A stretch of DNA of 64,000 nt from Capsulimonadaceae bacterium (GCA_031292625.1 JARLGU010000010.1:1-64000), one strand, 5' to 3'. Counted from the stretch's first letter, positions 34,805 through 44,591 are shown. The notes: a model not told the origin generated them from the letters alone. Numbers and translations: made by a program.

Positions 34805-36156
34805 TGGGCGCAATCGACGTTGTCGAGCAAGATACTTTCAGCAGCGCGGGCTACTTGAACATGGAACTCCTACGCCTCTCGACGGCGGGGAGCGTCGACG
34901 ATGGCAAGAGCACGCTGATCGGCCGCCTGCTATACGATACGAAGTCCATATTCGAGGACCAATACGCCGCAATCGAGGAATCCAGCCATAAGCGCGGCGA
35001 AGACTACGTGAACCTTGCACTTCTCACCGACGGCCTTCGCGCGGAGCGTGAGCAGGGCATCACGATCGATGTCGCGTATCGATATTTCGCGACGCCCAAG
35101 CGCAAGTTTATTATCGCGGATACCCCCGGTCACATTCAGTACACCCGCAACATGGTTACCGGGGCATCCACGGCCAACGCGGCGCTCATCCTGATCGATG
35201 CGCGCAAGGGCGTGATCGAGCAAACGTGCCGTCACGCCATCATCGCATCTGTCTTGCGTATTCCGCATCTGATCGTCTGCGTGAACAAAATGGATCTGGT
35301 CGACTGGGACCAGAAGGTTTTCGAGAAGATTAAGGCGGATTTCGAGGCGCTTGCAAGCAAACTGGAAGGCTTCGACCTGCATTTCATCCCGATGAGCGCG
35401 CTTCTCGGCGACAATGTGGTCGACGACTCCGAGAACATGCGCTGGTATCGAGGGTTGACGTTGCTTGGCTTGTTGGAGACCATCTATATCGCCAGCGATA
35501 TTAACCGCACGGACTGCCGCTTCCCCGTGCAGTACGTAATTCGCCCGCAGTCGGCTGAATATCATGACTATCGCGGCTACGCAGGACGGATCGCGGGCGG
35601 CATCTTCCGCGTCGGCCAGCGCGTTAACGTCCTCCCCTCTGGCCTTGCGACGCGCATCAAATCGATCGATACGCTGGACGGCTCCCTGCAGCAGGCGTTT
35701 GCGCCGATGTCCGTCGTGATTACACTGGAAGACGAGATCGATATCAGTCGCGGCGATTTAATCGTCGGCGACGAAGACCTGCCGATCGTTTCGCAGGATA
35801 TCGAACTTACGGTTTGCTGGCTGGGGGCGCGCCCGTTGCAACCCGGCGGAAAGTATGCCGTCCGCCACACGACGCGCGACACCCGTGCGATCGTGAAGCA
35901 GATCCGCTATAAGATCGACATCAGCACGATGGAAAAAATCGAAGACGACATCACTATCGCCGCCAATGATGTCGCGCGCATCAAGATTCGTACGACGACG
36001 CCTCTCGCGTTCGACAAATACAACCGCAATCGCACGATGGGCAGCCTGATCCTGATCGATGAGGCCACCAACGTCACCGTCGGCGCTGGCATGATCGTCA
36101 GCCCGACGCAACTCGTCACCGGCGACGTCAACGTCGCGGACGGGGGGACGATTTAG
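34804..36156 (+). CDS. cysN: Sulfate adenylyltransferase subunit 1 (GTPase)
   Basis: This 450-residue translation-factor-type GTPase has P-loop GSVDDGKST (residues 29-37), DTPGH (106-110) and NKMD (161-164), then two beta-barrel domains. GTP hydrolysis drives APS formation by CysD. There is no fused APS kinase (CysC) domain, and no cysC or cysH gene is next to it. It overlaps cysD by one base. Confidence 0.95.
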   Translation: MGAIDVVEQDTFSSAGYLNMELLRLSTAGSVDDGKSTLIGRLLYDTKSIFEDQYAAIEESSHKRGEDYVNLALLTDGLRAEREQGITIDVAYRYFATPKRKFIIADTPGHIQYTRNMVTGASTANAALILIDARKGVIEQTCRHAIIASVLRIPHLIVCVNKMDLVDWDQKVFEKIKADFEALASKLEGFDLHFIPMSALLGDNVVDDSENMRWYRGLTLLGLLETIYIASDINRTDCRFPVQYVIRPQSAEYHDYRGYAGRIAGGIFRVGQRVNVLPSGLATRIKSIDTLDGSLQQAFAPMSVVITLEDEIDISRGDLIVGDEDLPIVSQDIELTVCWLGARPLQPGGKYAVRHTTRDTRAIVKQIRYKIDISTMEKIEDDITIAANDVARIKIRTTTPLAFDKYNRNRTMGSLILIDEATNVTVGAGMIVSPTQLVTGDVNVADGGTI

Positions 36157-36376
36157 CGGACGGGAGAAAAGTGGTCGAGAGTGATTTAAGGAAGTGGGCG
36201 TTGCCGACCGTGGAACTCTCTCGGAGCGGTAAGCCAGTCGAAACGACAGGCGATTTTTCCTGTGCTGACGACGAGGCGAGCCTTGCTTGCTCTATCACGC
36301 TTATATCAGATGGACTGCACGCCCGCCCGAGGATCGACTGCCGCTCCTTGGACGGGCGTGTTTGTTATTCTCGCCG
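36157..36376 (+). terminator. Gap after cysN with a long-loop hairpin
   Basis: CACGCCCG at 36318-36325 pairs with CGGGCGTG at 36353-36360 and is followed by TTTGTTATT. The loop is long (27 nt) but itself structured. It may end transcription from cysDN and, read the other way, from the gene at 36377. No gene is supported in the gap. Confidence 0.45.
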
Positions 36377-36925
36377 CTACTTCGCCGCCGCCGCATCTGG
36401 GCCGATTGGCGGGGCGCCCGTAAGGCTCAGCGTGCGGCCGTGATCCTTGACGACCAGTATGCCCGCCTGGTAGCGCTGTTGCCCGTCGTCAATGCCCTTT
36501 AGGTGAAGCCGCTGGCCGTTGGCGGGTGTCCAGATGCCGACGAGGATCGGGTACTCGCCGTCCGCAAGGACAACCGGAAAGTGGCAATACGTAGGCTTGC
36601 CCTTAACGATCTGCCCGGCCTGCCACGATTCCGGCGCGGTTTCGATCCCGGTGCCATACTGAAGCAGCAACTCCCCGCCGCGCGTGAAGTGGACGAACGT
36701 ACCCGCGCCGGGAGGGAGCTTCTCGCGCACATCGAACGCGAAGACGATCGTATAGCTGCGCGCGCGGTTTTGGTGGAAGGAGACGATCGACGGCGTGACA
36801 TCGTAGACGTGATCGGGAGCGGTGTCCGAGGCGACCGCACAGGCGGCCGCGATTACAAGCACGACGGCGGGCGCGAGCAGCCGGGCCAAACATCGCGCGG
36901 GCACGAATGATAGAAATGCTTTCAT
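36377..36925 (-). CDS. Small secreted protein of unknown function
   Basis: This 182-residue protein has an N-terminal signal peptide (about residues 1-32) and a beta-rich body with repeated F/Y-V strands, possibly a beta-sandwich. No family is recognised. The ATG overlaps the stop of the beta-helix gene (ATGA), and GGAGG lies upstream, so it is translated with that gene and probably works on the same substrate outside the cytoplasm. Confidence 0.6.
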   Translation of the reverse strand: MKAFLSFVPARCLARLLAPAVVLVIAAACAVASDTAPDHVYDVTPSIVSFHQNRARSYTIVFAFDVREKLPPGAGTFVHFTRGGELLLQYGTGIETAPESWQAGQIVKGKPTYCHFPVVLADGEYPILVGIWTPANGQRLHLKGIDDGQQRYQAGILVVKDHGRTLSLTGAPPIGPDAAAAK

Positions 36926-38724
36926 CGGCCTAATCCTCCATTTACGATCGTCACGCCATCCTTGAATCCGGCGCCCGATGCGGTCGGGGACGCTGTCACG
37001 AGGCGGCGCATGGCTGGCCCAGGCTGCTCGACGCGATTGTTCGCGAGCGTAATCCCGTCGCATTCGGTGAGCCAGAAGAGCGATGTTGGGTCGATCCCAA
37101 GCTTCGAACCGCGATCAAGATATTGAGGCATAGGCCTTACGAATGTATTGTCGCGTATGGTTACGTCTTTTACAGATGTGATCAACACATTCACCGCGTT
37201 GTTGCTCTCGAAGCGGTTGCCGGTGACGACAATATTCGAGTGCCCGCCCGGACGCGGCACGAAATGGTCCTGCTCGTACGCGGCAATTGTTAACGAGCCT
37301 GCTTGCGAGCTTCCCGGCGATGGATCGCCCCCAACTCCGCGAATCGTGTTGTTCTTGATGACCAGGTTGTGCGCATAGTCCGCCTCGGCCCACACATCGA
37401 CCTCGGGGCAAACGATTATTCCGCCCTCCGTGTTGTCGATCGTGTTGCCCTCGATTACGCCGTCTCCTGCCTTAATCAGCATGGCGCGTGTCCGTGAATT
37501 ACGGATCGTGCAGTTCTTGATATGGAATCCGTTCCCGCAGGCGTTGACATTGCCGATTGACCAGCCGAACTTTAACGGAACCGCATGATCCAGCGTGATC
37601 TCGCGCCAATAGGGTTCGTCCTGCAACATGTAGAACCGGCTGGCGACCAGGTGTGTATTCGTGACCGCATAGTCGTCGAGCACGTTTATGCTGACGACCT
37701 TCGCGCTCCCAACCACCGATCGGTCGTCGCCGAGGATGCGCAGTTCGTCGCCGGGATGGCACCAATCGGCCATTGGGGCATCCACGATCACTTTGTCACC
37801 GTGCGCTTCCATCACGAACGCATACCAGCCGTGAATCGGGATCCCATCGTCGCCCATGCCTTCCAGAAGACAGTTTTCCAGGGTGGGCCCCGTGCGAACG
37901 GAGTTGCTGTGGAAGGCGTCGGCGTTCGATGCCAGCAGCGGCTCTTCGTCGGCGCCGTCGGGTTTTGGCGGGTAGCTCAACGTATAATTGTAGTAGTTGC
38001 CGCCGTCGCCTCCGAATTCGGTGACGCAGAACCCAGCCCCGCCGAGGATCTTGACGCCCTCGATTCGCATGTGCGCGCAGTGGTTGAGGCTGATGTCCGT
38101 TGCGCCGGGGCCGCGCCAGGCGATGCGGTCGCCGACGATCAGCGGGACATTGTCGGCGAGGTGAAAGTGCAGCCGTACGAGGCCGTTGCTCATGTGCTCG
38201 GCCCATCCCGAGTACTGCATCGGGACTGAGAGCTTCGGCAACCTGCTCCCGGCGGCGTAGGTGTAGAGCATGCCGATTCCCTGGCAGTCCGGCGCATAAC
38301 CGGCGTGCACGCGGATGTCGATATACCATCGCTTGGGGTCGATCGCCTCGACCGTCCCTTGCGAGCTCGGAACCGTTGTCCGCATCACCGTCGCGCCGCG
38401 AAGCGTGACATTGGCGCAATCGTGAAACTCGATCATGCCTTTGCCGGCGCTGCCGGCAAGGGTAACGCCGGTTGCGTCGATCGTAAAGTCGTGCATGCCG
38501 TCGAAACTCAGGTGGGCTCTGGCTTTCGCGTTTCCGTGGATTTCGTATTTGCCCGGCGGAAGGGTAATACTCTTTTGCCCAGCCGCGTACGCGGCATCTA
38601 TCGCCTGCTGGACGGATGTTGGGTCGCCGGCGCTGACGACCGGCGCGCCGCGCGAGATCGCAACGGTCGCGAAGAGAAGAACGACGGCGCAAAAGCAGCC
38701 GGCCGATCGAGGTGTGATATGCAT
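36922..38724 (-). CDS. Secreted right-handed parallel beta-helix protein
   Basis: This 600-residue protein has a signal peptide (~1-27), the start TSVQQAIDAAYAAG of pectate-lyase-superfamily domains, and many parallel beta-helix rungs (NCTIRNS, GVIEGNTIDN, VIKNNTIRGV, IVVTGNRFESN). The segment LENCLLEGMGDDGIPIHG resembles GH110/GH28-type catalytic rungs with paired Asp, but the family is not certain. It would act on an extracellular glycan. A near-consensus promoter is 28 bases upstream; a small secreted protein follows in the same operon. Confidence 0.7.
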   Translation of the reverse strand: MHITPRSAGCFCAVVLLFATVAISRGAPVVSAGDPTSVQQAIDAAYAAGQKSITLPPGKYEIHGNAKARAHLSFDGMHDFTIDATGVTLAGSAGKGMIEFHDCANVTLRGATVMRTTVPSSQGTVEAIDPKRWYIDIRVHAGYAPDCQGIGMLYTYAAGSRLPKLSVPMQYSGWAEHMSNGLVRLHFHLADNVPLIVGDRIAWRGPGATDISLNHCAHMRIEGVKILGGAGFCVTEFGGDGGNYYNYTLSYPPKPDGADEEPLLASNADAFHSNSVRTGPTLENCLLEGMGDDGIPIHGWYAFVMEAHGDKVIVDAPMADWCHPGDELRILGDDRSVVGSAKVVSINVLDDYAVTNTHLVASRFYMLQDEPYWREITLDHAVPLKFGWSIGNVNACGNGFHIKNCTIRNSRTRAMLIKAGDGVIEGNTIDNTEGGIIVCPEVDVWAEADYAHNLVIKNNTIRGVGGDPSPGSSQAGSLTIAAYEQDHFVPRPGGHSNIVVTGNRFESNNAVNVLITSVKDVTIRDNTFVRPMPQYLDRGSKLGIDPTSLFWLTECDGITLANNRVEQPGPAMRRLVTASPTASGAGFKDGVTIVNGGLGR

Positions 38725-38751
38725 TTTGTGGGTGCCCTACCTTAGTATAAT

Positions 38752-38780
38752 AGGATAAGCGATTTTTCGTGGCTTGTCAA
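38752..38780 (-). promoter_or_regulatory. Promoter of the beta-helix operon
   Basis: On the minus strand: TTGACA (38775-38780), a 17-bp spacer and TATCCT (38752-38757). Confidence 0.75.
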
Positions 38781-38814
38781 GAACTGAATATTAGAGGGGT
38801 AGGGCCGTCGCACT

Positions 38815-38980
38815 TGGCGACGGGGGCCGAGCAATATGCCTTCGGAGGCTCACCCACTTCCCCTTCGAGAGCCTCATGGTCCCGAGCAATGCCTATGGGA
38901 GCGGCCCCCTTCCTCTCCTTCGACATGCTCAGGACTCCGAGCGAGGCCGAGGAGCCGAAACAGGAGGAGCTTCAGAAGAT
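38815..38980. repeat. REP-like repeat (R1) with the nested ~60-bp palindrome
   Basis: This R1 unit contains GGCCCCCTTCCTCTCC, then a segment (about 38909-38972) nearly identical to 3256-3318, and closes with CAGGAGGAGCTTCAG. The shared core starts TCCTTCGACA and includes GCTCAGGACTCCGAGCGAGG. It lies in the gap between divergent units, with no gene. Confidence 0.7.
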
Positions 38981-39009
38981 CGCGCCACAGCGTTTCGTGC
39001 TCGATCGCC

Positions 39010-39062
39010 GTTTGCGGCGTACCAAAAATGGCCTGCCCGGCCAGAGAGGGCATCCTAAATTC
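39010..39062. repeat. Partial copy of dispersed repeat R2
   Basis: ATGGCCTGCCCGGCCA followed by GAGAGGGCATCC is the inverse of the core found at 44629-44653 (GATGCCCTCTCTGGCCGGGC). Only about 35 bases of the ~95-bp unit are present. Confidence 0.55.
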
Positions 39063-39204
39063 CCAACTGCGATCCCCCTGATTAGAAGGGGCCACTGTGA
39101 GATTCTCAATGGCGCTAGCTCGCCGGACGTCGGCGGGGGCGGCCAATCATATCCCTGCTCATCGCCTCAGATTCGCTGGGGGGGGCGCATCTGCTAATAT
39201 CAAG

Positions 39205-39365
39205 GATGTCACCGATATTGGCGCGGTTTCCGGCCGTGAACCACCGTCCTGAGATGTCAAACCCAATCAATGGGGCTGCCGGATCACGAAAATACTGGTC
39301 GTCTGCCGATTAGGCCCGTTCACGGGCGTTTTCAACACAGACCGGCCCCTTCAGGACCGGACGCG
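39205..39365. repeat. Diverged copy of the window-start hairpin repeat (possible structured RNA)
   Basis: It aligns along its length with bases 65-228: shared GCGCGGTTTCCGGCCGT, TGAGATGTCAA, TGGGGCTGCCGGATC, and CTTCAGGACCGGAC. Hairpin 3 is preserved here as GCCCG TTCA CGGGC (39314-39327), with two paired base changes relative to the first copy. It ends about 150 bases upstream of the Gfo/Idh gene at 39517. Confidence 0.75.
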
Positions 39366-39516
39366 CGCCGCTGCTAACAGTTATGGATGCGATTGGCCTG
39401 GGCTCGCATGACCGCCCGCCACGAATCCGGGCCGGTTATCGTGTATCATTGAGGGATATGCGCGCCGTCAGATTTGAATGTCCTGGCGGTTGCGTCCAAT
39501 CTTCGGAGGATTTACA

Positions 39517-40581
39517 ATGAGTAGTGACAAGACCGCAGGCCCGATTCGTCTCGGCCTGCTTGGCATCGGCCGCGCGGGGAACGGCATGCATTTTGGCGAA
39601 CTCGCGGGGCAAGAAGACAAGTTCCGTTATGTTGCGTGCTGCGATTTGATCGAACAGCGTGTCGCCGACACTGTTGCGCGGTTTGAAGGTTGCCGGGGCT
39701 ATGCCCGCTACGAGGACATGCTGGCCGATGAGAATGTCGAGATTGTCGACATTGCAACCCGCTCGTGCGATCACTTCGCACATGCGAAACTCGCGCTCGA
39801 AGCCGGCAAATCGGTGCTTATCGAGAAGCCGATGACGTGCACCTTCGACGAAGCAAAGAAGCTCGTTGCTATCGCCGAGACTGCCCCCGGCTCGCTCTAC
39901 GTTCGCCACAATCGCCGTTTTGAGCCGGCGTTCCAGCACATCCGCGAGATCATCGCCTCCGGAATCCTTGGCGATGTTTACGAGATCAAGCTACGCCGCG
40001 TCGGGTATGGCCGCCGTGACGACTGGCAGACGATCAAGGAGTTCGGCGGCGGGCAGCTTCTTAACTGGGGACCTCACGTTATCGACCATGCGTTGCGCCT
40101 ATTGGAGTCTCCGGTGAAGAGCATGTGGAGCAACTTGAGGCGAATCGCGGCGGTTGGCGACGCCGAAGATCACGTGCGCTTTATTGTGACCGGTGAGAAC
40201 GGCCGCATTGTTGACGGCGGAATTAGCGGCGGCACGGCGATTGGCGAGCCCGAATACCTGATCTGGGGGACGAAGGGCTCTTTGAGCTGCACTGGCGATT
40301 CGATTACAATGCGCTATCTAGACCCGGCCCGGCCGCCCGCGCCGCGAGCCGCCAATCCGGAAACGCCCACCGTCGCCACGTTCGGCGGCGCGGACAACCT
40401 GCACTGGGTGAACGCTACGATTACCGCATCCCCGGCGACCGGATGCGATACTGGCTCCACGATCTGGGAGCAGCTTTACGAAGCCTTCCGCAACGGAAAG
40501 CCATTTCCGATCACGCTCGACGAGGCGGTCGGCGTCATGGAGATCGTTAGCGCAATCAAGCGAGGGACGGAGTTCGAGTAA
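39517..40581 (+). CDS. Gfo/Idh/MocA family oxidoreductase
   Basis: This 354-residue NAD(P)-dependent dehydrogenase-type protein has the Rossmann motif GLLGIGRAGNG near the N-terminus, the EKPMTC motif near residue 108, and a large C-terminal substrate domain with GGGQLLNWGPHVID. The ATG at 39517 has GGAGG eight bases before it. No other metabolic gene is co-directional, so the sugar or polyol substrate is not clear. It converges with the FAD oxidoreductase gene. Confidence 0.85.
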   Translation: MSSDKTAGPIRLGLLGIGRAGNGMHFGELAGQEDKFRYVACCDLIEQRVADTVARFEGCRGYARYEDMLADENVEIVDIATRSCDHFAHAKLALEAGKSVLIEKPMTCTFDEAKKLVAIAETAPGSLYVRHNRRFEPAFQHIREIIASGILGDVYEIKLRRVGYGRRDDWQTIKEFGGGQLLNWGPHVIDHALRLLESPVKSMWSNLRRIAAVGDAEDHVRFIVTGENGRIVDGGISGGTAIGEPEYLIWGTKGSLSCTGDSITMRYLDPARPPAPRAANPETPTVATFGGADNLHWVNATITASPATGCDTGSTIWEQLYEAFRNGKPFPITLDEAVGVMEIVSAIKRGTEFE

Positions 40582-40675
40582 CAGCGCGGCGTTTTCATTG
40601 CCAGGCTTCGCATACGGAGCTGGCAGTGAAGGCGCGGACGGCCTCGTCGATCCGTCGAAGTAACGGTCTGTTGAG

Positions 40676-42445
40676 CTACGGACGGCCTGCGGCTAGCGGC
40701 GCGACCTCGCTCCAGCGCGTCGCGATGCCGTTTTGTTCGAGGGTCGTTTGGAACGCCGCCAGAAGAGATGCTGAGTTGCGGACGTCCGCTGGCAGAACGC
40801 CGTACTTGATGCAGAAGGCGGCGAGGTTTCCTGCGACTTCGCCGATGAGCCATTCGGTTGGATGTACGCGGGCGGATGCCGCCGCAAGACGGCTGGCTCC
40901 TAAATCGAGCGCGGCAGGGAGTACGTTTGCCGGACCTGAGACTGCAACGAACGCTCCCAACGGTATTTCGTAGGGTAATACCTTGGCCGGCGCCGGCGCT
41001 CCTTCGAGCGCCGGATGGATGTCGATAGGATACAAGGCCAGTCCCACCGAATCCGGGAAGTCTGCGCCGGTGACGCGATCGGGCGCCGTGGGATCGGCGA
41101 TCATGTCGCGTTCCGTAAGCGGCGCGACCGCCGCGAGACGGCGGGATTCGCGTATGTAGGGCGACGGCGCAAAGCCATCCCCGTCGAGCTGACCGGCAGC
41201 GGGCTGGATCTCCGGATAGCCATTTCCCCCATCGTCACGCGGGCATTCGGTTTGCAGCCAATACAGGAATCCCTGTGCATATGCTTTTGCCCGCCTCAGG
41301 ATGCGCACCTGTTCTTCCGGCGACTTCCCGATTACGTTTTCTTCGCCGAAATCGTTGCCCGACCAGTTAATCAGCGCGATGTCCTGGGAATAGTCGGGGT
41401 TTTGGTTGAAGCTCGATGCGGCAACCAGGCGGCGGTAGGTCCAAAAGGGCCCGGCGGCCTTTGGCGCCGTCGTGAACATCTTGTAGTACACCAGGCCGCG
41501 CTCGTCAGGATAATCGTAGCCCAGGCTATACTTTCCGAGCGACTTAAAGAACTCATACTCATCGGGCTTGGCGATGATGGATTGCTGCCCCGACGGGGTC
41601 CATCTTACGATGAAGCAGTAAGTAAAGCTCTGTACGAGATCCGGTTGCGCTTCTTCCGGCGCGTCCGGTTCGTTATATGTGCCCTGGGCCTCCTGCCCGA
41701 CTACCCATGGACTGGCGGCGAGGTCCAAAAGATCCCCTGTCGGCGTCGCGTCCAGGACGTAGCGCGCGCCAATGCGGGTGATGCGCCCCGTGTCCAAATT
41801 CAAGAAATCCGCGTAGCTCACCTGGCCGTTGCCAGGGTATCGCTGAACGTCCAGCAGCGCGTTGCGCATAAGAATCTGCCGAATGCCCATGGTACCGATT
41901 AGCGGCGCGAGGCGGTCACGTATCGCTTGCTCCCAGATGCGCGGCTCGGCGGAGATCCTGCCGACCCAGCACATGCCGACATTCCGTTCGCGGCCGGGGA
42001 CGATGCCAGGCATTTTGGCGTAGGCGTCCCGGACCTGTTGCCGAAGTTGGCGGTAGTGGAGGGCGCCGGGGCCCGGCTGCATCTCGATAAACTTGTTCTC
42101 ATCCGGCGTACAAACGCCCTGTGCCGTGAGCTGACCTCCCAGGTGTGATGTCTGCTCGGTTAGGATCACGGACATGCCCGCCTCGGCCGCGGCTTCGGCT
42201 GCCGCGACTCCGCCGAGACCTCCGCCAACGACGAGCACCTGGCATGTCGGGACATCGTTGGGGAATCGAGGCGCGTTGACGACGCGAAGATTCTCAATAT
42301 CGGCGACGCGACGGCCGGGAGCGCTGTAGGGCCGATTGGGCGGCGACAATGTTTGCGCGTCCAGAAGATCCGGGGACCAGGCGATCACGGCGATCAGAAG
42401 TATGAGGGATCTAGACCAAGCGGTTGGGAAACGAATACGCACCAC
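40676..42445 (-). CDS. Secreted FAD-dependent oxidoreductase (FAD_oxidored family)
   Basis: This 589-residue protein has a signal peptide (~1-30), then the dinucleotide-binding motif VLVVGGGLGGVAAAEAA near residue 70 and the HLGGQLTAQG motif of the FAD_oxidored group. Such proteins are abundant in Armatimonadota, Verrucomicrobia and Planctomycetes, often in glycan loci, and their substrates are largely unknown. Start GTG 42445. It is distantly similar to the FAD protein at 61493, which has no signal peptide. Confidence 0.8.
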   Translation of the reverse strand: MVRIRFPTAWSRSLILLIAVIAWSPDLLDAQTLSPPNRPYSAPGRRVADIENLRVVNAPRFPNDVPTCQVLVVGGGLGGVAAAEAAAEAGMSVILTEQTSHLGGQLTAQGVCTPDENKFIEMQPGPGALHYRQLRQQVRDAYAKMPGIVPGRERNVGMCWVGRISAEPRIWEQAIRDRLAPLIGTMGIRQILMRNALLDVQRYPGNGQVSYADFLNLDTGRITRIGARYVLDATPTGDLLDLAASPWVVGQEAQGTYNEPDAPEEAQPDLVQSFTYCFIVRWTPSGQQSIIAKPDEYEFFKSLGKYSLGYDYPDERGLVYYKMFTTAPKAAGPFWTYRRLVAASSFNQNPDYSQDIALINWSGNDFGEENVIGKSPEEQVRILRRAKAYAQGFLYWLQTECPRDDGGNGYPEIQPAAGQLDGDGFAPSPYIRESRRLAAVAPLTERDMIADPTAPDRVTGADFPDSVGLALYPIDIHPALEGAPAPAKVLPYEIPLGAFVAVSGPANVLPAALDLGASRLAAASARVHPTEWLIGEVAGNLAAFCIKYGVLPADVRNSASLLAAFQTTLEQNGIATRWSEVAPLAAGRP

Positions 42446-42538
42446 GTCATTTTACACTAAAACGGGGCGTCACTCTCACGCTCAATGGCTGCAACATGAC
42501 TCCGCCGCCGTGAATGGTATCCGGCACGTTCGACAACC

Positions 42539-43567
42539 TCAGCTCTCCTGTCCGCCATACCGGAGCGGGGTTCGGACGCGGTAGACGGCGACGGAAACCA
42601 GCCAGCCCACCAGAAAGACGCCTACGATGATGAAGCCAAGGTTATCGTTCAGCAGGTCGCCCAAGCGGCCTTTGAACGTCAGGTCGGTTCCCAGCATCTG
42701 AAGCAACTGCCGCGTGGCGACCGCAAACGCCACGCTAATCGACGTCAACACGATGACCACGTTATAGACGAGCTTGCGGCCGGGATTGAGGAACGCCCAT
42801 CCGTATGCGCCAAGCATCAAGACGCCGTTGATCGAGTCGATCAGGCACATGCCCATTGTAAACAGAATGGGGAGCAGCATCAGGGCTCCCAACGTCAGTC
42901 CTGCCGCGCTCTGTTGGGCGGCGAGCGAAAGCAAGCCGACTTCTGTCGCGGTATCGAAGCCGAGCCCGAAAAGGAAACCCACGAAGTACATCTGCCAGCT
43001 GCTGCGGATCGTCCTGAATATCGGACGGAATATCCTTCCCATGAGGCCCAACTGGCCAAGCAGGTCGTCCGTCCTCCACGCTTCCTGGCCTGCCCGTTTG
43101 GTGCGCAGCGATTTCATAAGGGAGATGAAGACGGCGAGGTTGATCCCGCCGATCAGGTAAAGGAAGGCTGTCGAGATGCCCGTCCCGACCTTGTCGCCAA
43201 GAGCCTGCCAACCGGGAATATGGGCTCTTGCATAGCCAGCCGCGACAGCAGCCAGTGCGCAGAGAAGCAGGACGACGGTAGAGTGGCCCAGCGAGAAGTA
43301 GAATCCTACACCGACCGGCCGCTTGCCGTCCTGCATAAGCTTGCGCGTCGTGTTGTCAATTGCGCAGATGTGGTCGGCGTCGACCGCGTGCCGGAGCCCG
43401 AAGCCATAAGCCAGCCAGGCCAGCGCTAAGAAGTGTGCGTACGCAGCGCGCTCCGTCACCGCCGCAATCCATGCCGCCGCGTTCGCAAAGACAAGCACGC
43501 ACAACATGACAACGATGCGATTGCGAACGCCAGGATCGCGATAAATCGAACCTTCACGCGATTGCAT
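42539..43567 (-). CDS. Nickel/cobalt permease (NiCoT family)
   Basis: This 342-residue permease has about eight transmembrane helices and the NiCoT signature HAVDADHI (residues 60-66) in helix 2, plus GLGFDTATEV further on. It imports Ni2+ or Co2+ for metalloenzymes. A NikR regulator gene lies 173 bases upstream on the same strand, making nickel the likely substrate. Confidence 0.9.
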   Translation of the reverse strand: MQSREGSIYRDPGVRNRIVVMLCVLVFANAAAWIAAVTERAAYAHFLALAWLAYGFGLRHAVDADHICAIDNTTRKLMQDGKRPVGVGFYFSLGHSTVVLLLCALAAVAAGYARAHIPGWQALGDKVGTGISTAFLYLIGGINLAVFISLMKSLRTKRAGQEAWRTDDLLGQLGLMGRIFRPIFRTIRSSWQMYFVGFLFGLGFDTATEVGLLSLAAQQSAAGLTLGALMLLPILFTMGMCLIDSINGVLMLGAYGWAFLNPGRKLVYNVVIVLTSISVAFAVATRQLLQMLGTDLTFKGRLGDLLNDNLGFIIVGVFLVGWLVSVAVYRVRTPLRYGGQES

Positions 43568-43740
43568 AACCAGAGTTTCCTAGAGACGAAGAGCACGTGC
43601 GATTGCCGCGACGGCGGCGCGATGGCTGGTCAGTTGGACGTCAACCGGTACCGATAGCTGTACATCGCTTATGCGCTGCAAAGCCAAAATACGTTAGCGC
43701 GGCAGTAGCGAGCTACGGCAAGGACATGCCGCGCCTGCAT

Positions 43741-44169
43741 TCAAAAATGCTCGACGGCGGACGTGCAAACGAGTTTGCCGTGCTTGACGCCCGTCGTGCT
43801 GATTAAACGGTCGGATATCGCCCTTATCTGCTCTGCCGTTCCCCGCACGACGACGACTTCGAGGCAGTTGTGCTCGTCCATGTGGACGTGCGTCGTGCAG
43901 ACGATGGCATCATGATGGGAGTGCTGAAGCGCGTTCAGGGTGTCGCTCAGACCGTGCTTATCGTGGCTGTATACGATCGTCACGGTTCCGATCAAGTTTC
44001 CTTCCGCGCGTTGCCACTGATCTTCGATGAGCGATTCGCGGATCAAGTCCCCAATCGCCTCCGATCGCGTCTTGTATCCCTTCGACCGGATCGCGCGGTC
44101 AAAGCACGCAATCAGCTCGCCTGGCAACGAGACGCCGAACCGGATCAGTTTCGCCAATTGTGCCACCAT
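43741..44169 (-). CDS. nikR: Nickel-responsive regulator
   Basis: This 142-residue protein has a ribbon-helix-helix N-terminus (about 1-50) and an ACT-like C-terminal domain. The nickel ligands of NikR are conserved: H83, H94, H96 and C102 (equivalent to E. coli H76, H87, H89 and C95). It would repress the NiCoT permease gene downstream when nickel is plentiful. An inverted repeat overlaps its own start (44163-44180). Confidence 0.95.
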   Translation of the reverse strand: MVAQLAKLIRFGVSLPGELIACFDRAIRSKGYKTRSEAIGDLIRESLIEDQWQRAEGNLIGTVTIVYSHDKHGLSDTLNALQHSHHDAIVCTTHVHMDEHNCLEVVVVRGTAEQIRAISDRLISTTGVKHGKLVCTSAVEHF

Positions 44170-44180
44170 TTCAAATATGG
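44163..44180 (-). promoter_or_regulatory. Inverted repeat over the nikR start codon
   Basis: ACCAT / ATGGT arms flank a seven-base centre, with the second arm covering the ATG. It could be an autoregulatory operator or a translational control hairpin. Confidence 0.4.
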
Positions 44181-44189
44181 TAGCACAAT

Positions 44190-44589
44190 CTCAGGAACTT
44201 ACTGTCCTCGCATCAGTGGATTAAACCGTCGTGCCCGTATTCCAGCGGTATGTGCATTTCGTCATTCGTGGCGGGCAATGCCTGTGCACAAAACAAAAAT
44301 CCCGCTTTGGATCGGGGGCTAGCGTAGGGTGAGTAGAGCGAATAGGCTGTGCAATAGACTGGCGTAGTGCGAGAAAGATTCAGGACGGCTCGTGCCGCCG
44401 GGGCATTTTTTTGCTCGCGCCTCGTTCACGGCGGTGATTTACGATGCTTCGTCAACACGCGTACAGCCTATTGCCGCCATCGTCCGATAGCGGCACGCAT
44501 CGCGAAGTCACGAAAGCGCTGCGCCGGCCCTTTCCCAAAAACGGCCACGGCGGCCGGGGAGCCGTCTTACAAAGCATTTCAATTAGGGC
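44190..44589. other. Gap upstream of nikR without recognised gene
   Basis: No frame here shows a domain or a good start. The stretch carries a few GC hairpins and probably the nikR promoter at its left end. Confidence 0.35.
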
Positions 44590-44591
44590 AT

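Noticed and set aside
43568-43740. Possible NiCo or cobalamin riboswitch between nikR and the nickel permease gene
   Set aside because: No conserved core was found; control by NikR is sufficient.
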